A stretch of 9,464 nt of DNA, from positions 35,622 to 45,085 of the forward strand of contig DAORXQ010000004.1 in the NCBI GenBank assembly GCA_035371905.1. The letters are read 5' to 3'. This stretch comes from a bacterium (lineage in GTDB: Bacteria; Ratteibacteria; UBA8468; B48-G9; JAFGKM01). How positions within the stretch are numbered: the stretch's first letter is position 1; the number at the start of each line of letters is the position of its first letter. A program made the position numbers and the translations under genes. Positions 6,343 through 9,464 of this stretch are shown here, one piece after another. The notes beneath the pieces were generated by a model. It saw only the letters and a program-made list of their open reading frames with translations. It was not told the origin of the DNA and did no database searches.

Positions 6343-8289
6343 ATGGCAGAAATGGAAATAAAGGACTTTGAACCAGAAATATCAGAAAAATTTGAACCAG
6401 GTTTTAATGCAAGAACAGTTCTGGCTATTTTATTCATTGGTTTTATAATGCTTCCCGCCTCAATTTATTTCTTTCTCATTACAGGTGGTGGACTTGGGGG
6501 TGCTGCTCAATGGGTAACGGTTATTCTTCTTCTTGAGATAGCAAAAAGGTCATTTATTCAGTTGAAAAAACAGGAACTTTACATAATTTATATAATCGCT
6601 GGTTCTGTTATAGGACTTGAACACCTTGCAGCCCTTTTGATATGGAGGCAATATCTTGTTCAATCACCTCCTGCCCAATTTTTTGGATTAACTGAAAATA
6701 TGCCCAACTGGGTTGTTCCTCCTGCTGGTTCTGAAGCATTGATGAAAAGAACATTTTTACATAAGGACTGGATAAAACCAATAGTAATAGTTATTTTAAC
6801 AAGTTTACTTTACAGAATAAATATGTTTTCAATGGGTTATTTCCTATTTCGTATTACAAACGATATTGAAAAATTACCTTTCCCAATGGCTCCTGTTGCT
6901 TCAGAAGGAGCAACAGCACTTGCTGAAAGTGGAGCAAAAAAAGAAACATGGAGATGGCGTGTTTTCAGTATTTCTGCAATGATTGGTATTATTTTTGGTG
7001 CTTTTTATGTTGTCATCCCTGCAATAACAGGTCTTTTAATGGCAACTCCCCTTCAACTTTTTCCAATTCCATGGGTTGATTTTACAACACAATTAGAAAC
7101 AGTTTTACCATCTGGACTTTTTGGATTTGCAACAGACCTTGGAGTTATTCTTACTGGATTTATTTTACCTTTCCCTGTTATTGTTGGAACTTTTATTGGT
7201 TCAATTTTATGTAAAACTTTTGGGAATCCATTACTTCATAAAATTGGTATAATAAAAAACTGGCAACCAGGTATGACAGCAGTTCCAGCAAATGTTGTAA
7301 CTACAATGGATTTCTGGATAAATGCAACTATTGGAACAGGAATAGTCGTTGGTATTATAGGAATATGGAGAGTATTAAGAGCATTTTCAAGTTTTAAAAA
7401 CAAAGATAATGAAAAACAGGCAGTTACAATTCCTCCTGATAGAGGTGACTATCCTATACCAGTAGCAATTGGAATATGGATATTATCAACTATTTTATAT
7501 CTTATAATAACAAAAACCCTTGTTCCAAATTTTCCTGTATGGATTTTCATTTTCTTTGGTATAATTCTTACTCCATTTTTAAGTTATACATCTGCAAGAA
7601 TGTTTGGAATAACAGGAGTTGCTACTGGCATTGCATTTCCTATGTTAAGAGAAGCAACATTTATATTAAGTGGATATAAAGGAGTTGAAATATGGTATGC
7701 TCCGATTCCATATTTTAATCATGGACATACTGCACAGGCATTTAAACAACTTGAACTTACAAGAACAAGATTTACTTCATGGTATAAAGGAGAATTTACT
7801 GCTTTTGGTATAACTCTTATTGCAACATTTTTATTCTGGCAGATAATATGGAAAATGAATCCAATACCTTCCTCTGCATATCCATATGTTCAGAAAATCT
7901 GGCCTATGAATGCCACATTTGAAGCACTTTGGACAACAAGTACATTACCAACAGGTGAAAAGTGGATGATAAAAGCAATAAAGGCAAAATATATATTAAG
8001 TTCAACTTTTATAAGTTTCCTTATTTATGGACTATTTTTATTACTCAAAATCCCAATTGGGACATTTTATGGAATGGTTGGTGGAATTACAACTCTACCT
8101 CATTATGCATTTCCAATGTTTATTGGAGCACTTCTTGGAAGATTTTATATGGCAAAAAAAATAGGACCTAACTGGAGAAGATATACACCGATAATACTTG
8201 CAGGATATTCCTGTGGAATGGGATTAATTGGTATGGTTTCAATTGCAGTTGCTTTAATTGCAAAAACAATATTCCAGATAATTTATTAA
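6343..8289 (+). CDS. OPT-superfamily-like membrane transporter (putative peptide carrier)
   Basis: The 648-residue protein is almost entirely membrane-spanning, with roughly 14 hydrophobic segments after a short acidic cytoplasmic N-terminus (1-20). The sequence KLPFPMAPVASEGATAL (177-193) resembles the conserved LPFP motif of oligopeptide transporters (OPT). A repeat-like arrangement is suggested by the second half, with SARMFGITGVATGIAFPMLREA (417-438, quoted here only for location by its key residues Arg419, Gly422 and Gly428). A polar stretch FNHGHTAQAFKQLELTRTRF (458-477) is likely a cytoplasmic or re-entrant loop. Such proteins are commonly annotated as peptide transporters in uncultured bacterial phyla, but I know of no tested substrate for this branch. 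It follows the permease fusion by 12 nt, and the downstream glycosyltransferase starts 6 nt after its stop. It would be a secondary carrier, since no nucleotide-binding site is present. Metal-chelate uptake, as in the YSL branch, is the alternative. Confidence 0.75.
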   Translation: MAEMEIKDFEPEISEKFEPGFNARTVLAILFIGFIMLPASIYFFLITGGGLGGAAQWVTVILLLEIAKRSFIQLKKQELYIIYIIAGSVIGLEHLAALLIWRQYLVQSPPAQFFGLTENMPNWVVPPAGSEALMKRTFLHKDWIKPIVIVILTSLLYRINMFSMGYFLFRITNDIEKLPFPMAPVASEGATALAESGAKKETWRWRVFSISAMIGIIFGAFYVVIPAITGLLMATPLQLFPIPWVDFTTQLETVLPSGLFGFATDLGVILTGFILPFPVIVGTFIGSILCKTFGNPLLHKIGIIKNWQPGMTAVPANVVTTMDFWINATIGTGIVVGIIGIWRVLRAFSSFKNKDNEKQAVTIPPDRGDYPIPVAIGIWILSTILYLIITKTLVPNFPVWIFIFFGIILTPFLSYTSARMFGITGVATGIAFPMLREATFILSGYKGVEIWYAPIPYFNHGHTAQAFKQLELTRTRFTSWYKGEFTAFGITLIATFLFWQIIWKMNPIPSSAYPYVQKIWPMNATFEALWTTSTLPTGEKWMIKAIKAKYILSSTFISFLIYGLFLLLKIPIGTFYGMVGGITTLPHYAFPMFIGALLGRFYMAKKIGPNWRRYTPIILAGYSCGMGLIGMVSIAVALIAKTIFQIIY

Positions 8290-8295
8290 AATTTG

Positions 8296-9464
8296 ATGAC
8301 TCAAAAAGAAAAAATTTTCCTTTTTTTAATTATTTTTCTTGTCTATCTTAATTCAATTGTAAACCCGTTTATTTTTGATGATATTGCTCTTGTTGTTAAT
8401 AATGGATTTATCAAAAATTTTAAATTTTTGAAATATTATTTTACTTCAAATTTATTTAAATGTGCAGGTGAAGAGGACCTTTTTTACAGACCATTCCAGA
8501 CATTATTTTATGCAATTGTTTACAAAATCTCAAAAGGGAATACTTTTGGCTATCACTTACTTAATATACTTCTTCATTCAGGATGTGCTGTTTTAATTTA
8601 TTTATTGCTTACAAAGTTATACGATAAAAAAACTTCTTTTCTTGTCTCTTTATTATGGGGTATTCATCCAATAAATACAGAAGCAATCACATATATTTCA
8701 GGAACTGCAGACCCTTTATTTCTATTTTTCGGACTTCTTGGTATATATCTTTACAATCTATCTTATTCAAGTAGTAAGAAAAAACATCTATTTTTAATTT
8801 TATCCTGTATTTCTTTCATCTTTTCACTGCTTTCAAAAGAGACATCTGTTTTAATCTTACCTTTATTTTTTCTCTATCTATATTCAATAGGAAACTTAAA
8901 GAAAGAAAAAAAATCTGACTATATTATAATCACTTCAATCTTTCTTATTTACTTAATCCTCAGAAAAACTGTTTTAAATTTTGGGAAAACAGAACCAGAG
9001 GAGATTTTTTTATATAGATTTTTCACTTCTTTTAAGGCATTTTTAGTTTACATATCAATTTTAATCTTTCCTTTTATTTTATCAATGGAAAGACATCTAC
9101 CCTACATAAAGACACCAAAAGATATTGACTTTATATCAGGTTTATTCCTTTTTATTTTATTTTTATATTTTTTGTGGAAAAAAAGAAATGATAAAAAGAT
9201 ATTATTTGCTGGTTTATTATTTTTACTCAACTTTATATTCCATTCAAACACAATAATACCTTTAAATGGAAACTTAAGAGAACACTGGATGTATGTGGGA
9301 GCAATTGGATTTTTTATTTATTTTGTTATGCTTATAGAGAAAATAAAAAAAGAAAAGATAAAAATTGCTTTAATTATCCTTATATTTTCACTATATGGAG
9401 TAAGGACGATTTTAAGAAATTATGACTGGCTGGACCCGATAAGTTTTTATGAAAAATCATTAAA
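8296..9464 (+). CDS. TMTC/DUF1736-like GT-C membrane glycosyltransferase, 3'-truncated by window end
   Basis: An open frame of 389 codons runs without a stop to the last base, so the C-terminus is missing. The protein is a polytopic membrane protein. After helix 1 comes VNPFIFDDI (22-30), whose Asp28/Asp29 correspond to the catalytic acidic pair in the first outer loop of GT-C enzymes. Further family marks are YRPFQTLFYAIVY (64-76), GYHLLNILLH (85-94), WGIHPINTEAITYISGTADP (121-140), KET (181-183), LREHWMYVGAIGFF (327-340) and RNYDWLDPISFYEKSL (374-389). Relatives transfer sugars from polyprenyl-phosphate donors to proteins at the outer face of the membrane and usually end in a TPR domain, which would lie beyond the window. 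The start lacks a Shine-Dalgarno. ATG at 8296 (with TTG at 8293 as an alternative) is six nucleotides after the transporter's stop, suggesting translational coupling. The acceptor is unknown. Confidence 0.85.
   Translation, partial: MTQKEKIFLFLIIFLVYLNSIVNPFIFDDIALVVNNGFIKNFKFLKYYFTSNLFKCAGEEDLFYRPFQTLFYAIVYKISKGNTFGYHLLNILLHSGCAVLIYLLLTKLYDKKTSFLVSLLWGIHPINTEAITYISGTADPLFLFFGLLGIYLYNLSYSSSKKKHLFLILSCISFIFSLLSKETSVLILPLFFLYLYSIGNLKKEKKSDYIIITSIFLIYLILRKTVLNFGKTEPEEIFLYRFFTSFKAFLVYISILIFPFILSMERHLPYIKTPKDIDFISGLFLFILFLYFLWKKRNDKKILFAGLLFLLNFIFHSNTIIPLNGNLREHWMYVGAIGFFIYFVMLIEKIKKEKIKIALIILIFSLYGVRTILRNYDWLDPISFYEKSL

Noticed and set aside
7476..8171. Plus-strand frames of 67 and 69 codons inside the OPT-like gene
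   Set aside because: They are alternate-frame readings of a conserved membrane protein; composition (many Asn, Tyr, Cys, Trp) fits frame shadows.

Overview
The window comes from an AT-rich bacterial genome with Lys/Ile/Phe/Asn-rich proteins, A/T-ending codons and long A and T runs. Exported and membrane proteins, including a Cys-lipobox lipoprotein, indicate a bacterium. The mix of a GH130-type mannoside phosphorylase, an FtsX-type permease fused to an M28-like domain, an OPT-like carrier and a TMTC-like GT-C glycosyltransferase recalls uncultured lineages such as Omnitrophota, Armatimonadota or other candidate phyla. That placement is an impression from family content; nothing in the window fixes the taxon.

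Positions 1-273 hold no gene I can support. They contain a perfect 55-bp direct repeat (1-55 and 186-240). Each copy carries a GC-rich hairpin followed by five T, which looks like an intrinsic terminator. Between the copies are a second strong hairpin (57-84) and the 3' end of a tRNA-Leu-like sequence (T arm, acceptor strand and CCA, ending at 122). The 5' half of that tRNA is not visible. A possible -10 box lies at 238-243, where the second repeat joins unique sequence.

From 274 to the right edge everything is on the + strand and tightly packed, most likely one operon: (1) a GH130-family glycoside phosphorylase or hydrolase; (2) a 57-codon two-helix membrane protein that apparently starts with ATT; (3) a TPR lipoprotein whose real start is 1455; (4) a 1455-residue protein joining an exported M28-peptidase-like domain, a beta-rich region, three membrane helices, a four-helix FtsX/MacB-type permease and an extra cytoplasmic domain; (5) a 648-residue OPT-superfamily-like transporter; (6) the first 389 codons of a TMTC/DUF1736-like membrane glycosyltransferase, cut by the window end. 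Intergenic gaps are 2 to 12 nt, and genes 3 and 4 overlap by 11 nt.

The most interesting part is genes 2 to 5. The M28-like domain keeps the fold signature but has lost nearly all expected zinc ligands and the catalytic Glu. It is probably a periplasmic peptide- or substrate-binding sensor wired directly into an FtsX-type permease, next to a peptide-type carrier, a TPR lipoprotein and a tiny membrane protein. No ATPase gene is present in the window. A role in binding and transporting peptides, or in envelope signalling, is an inference from domains and gene order only.
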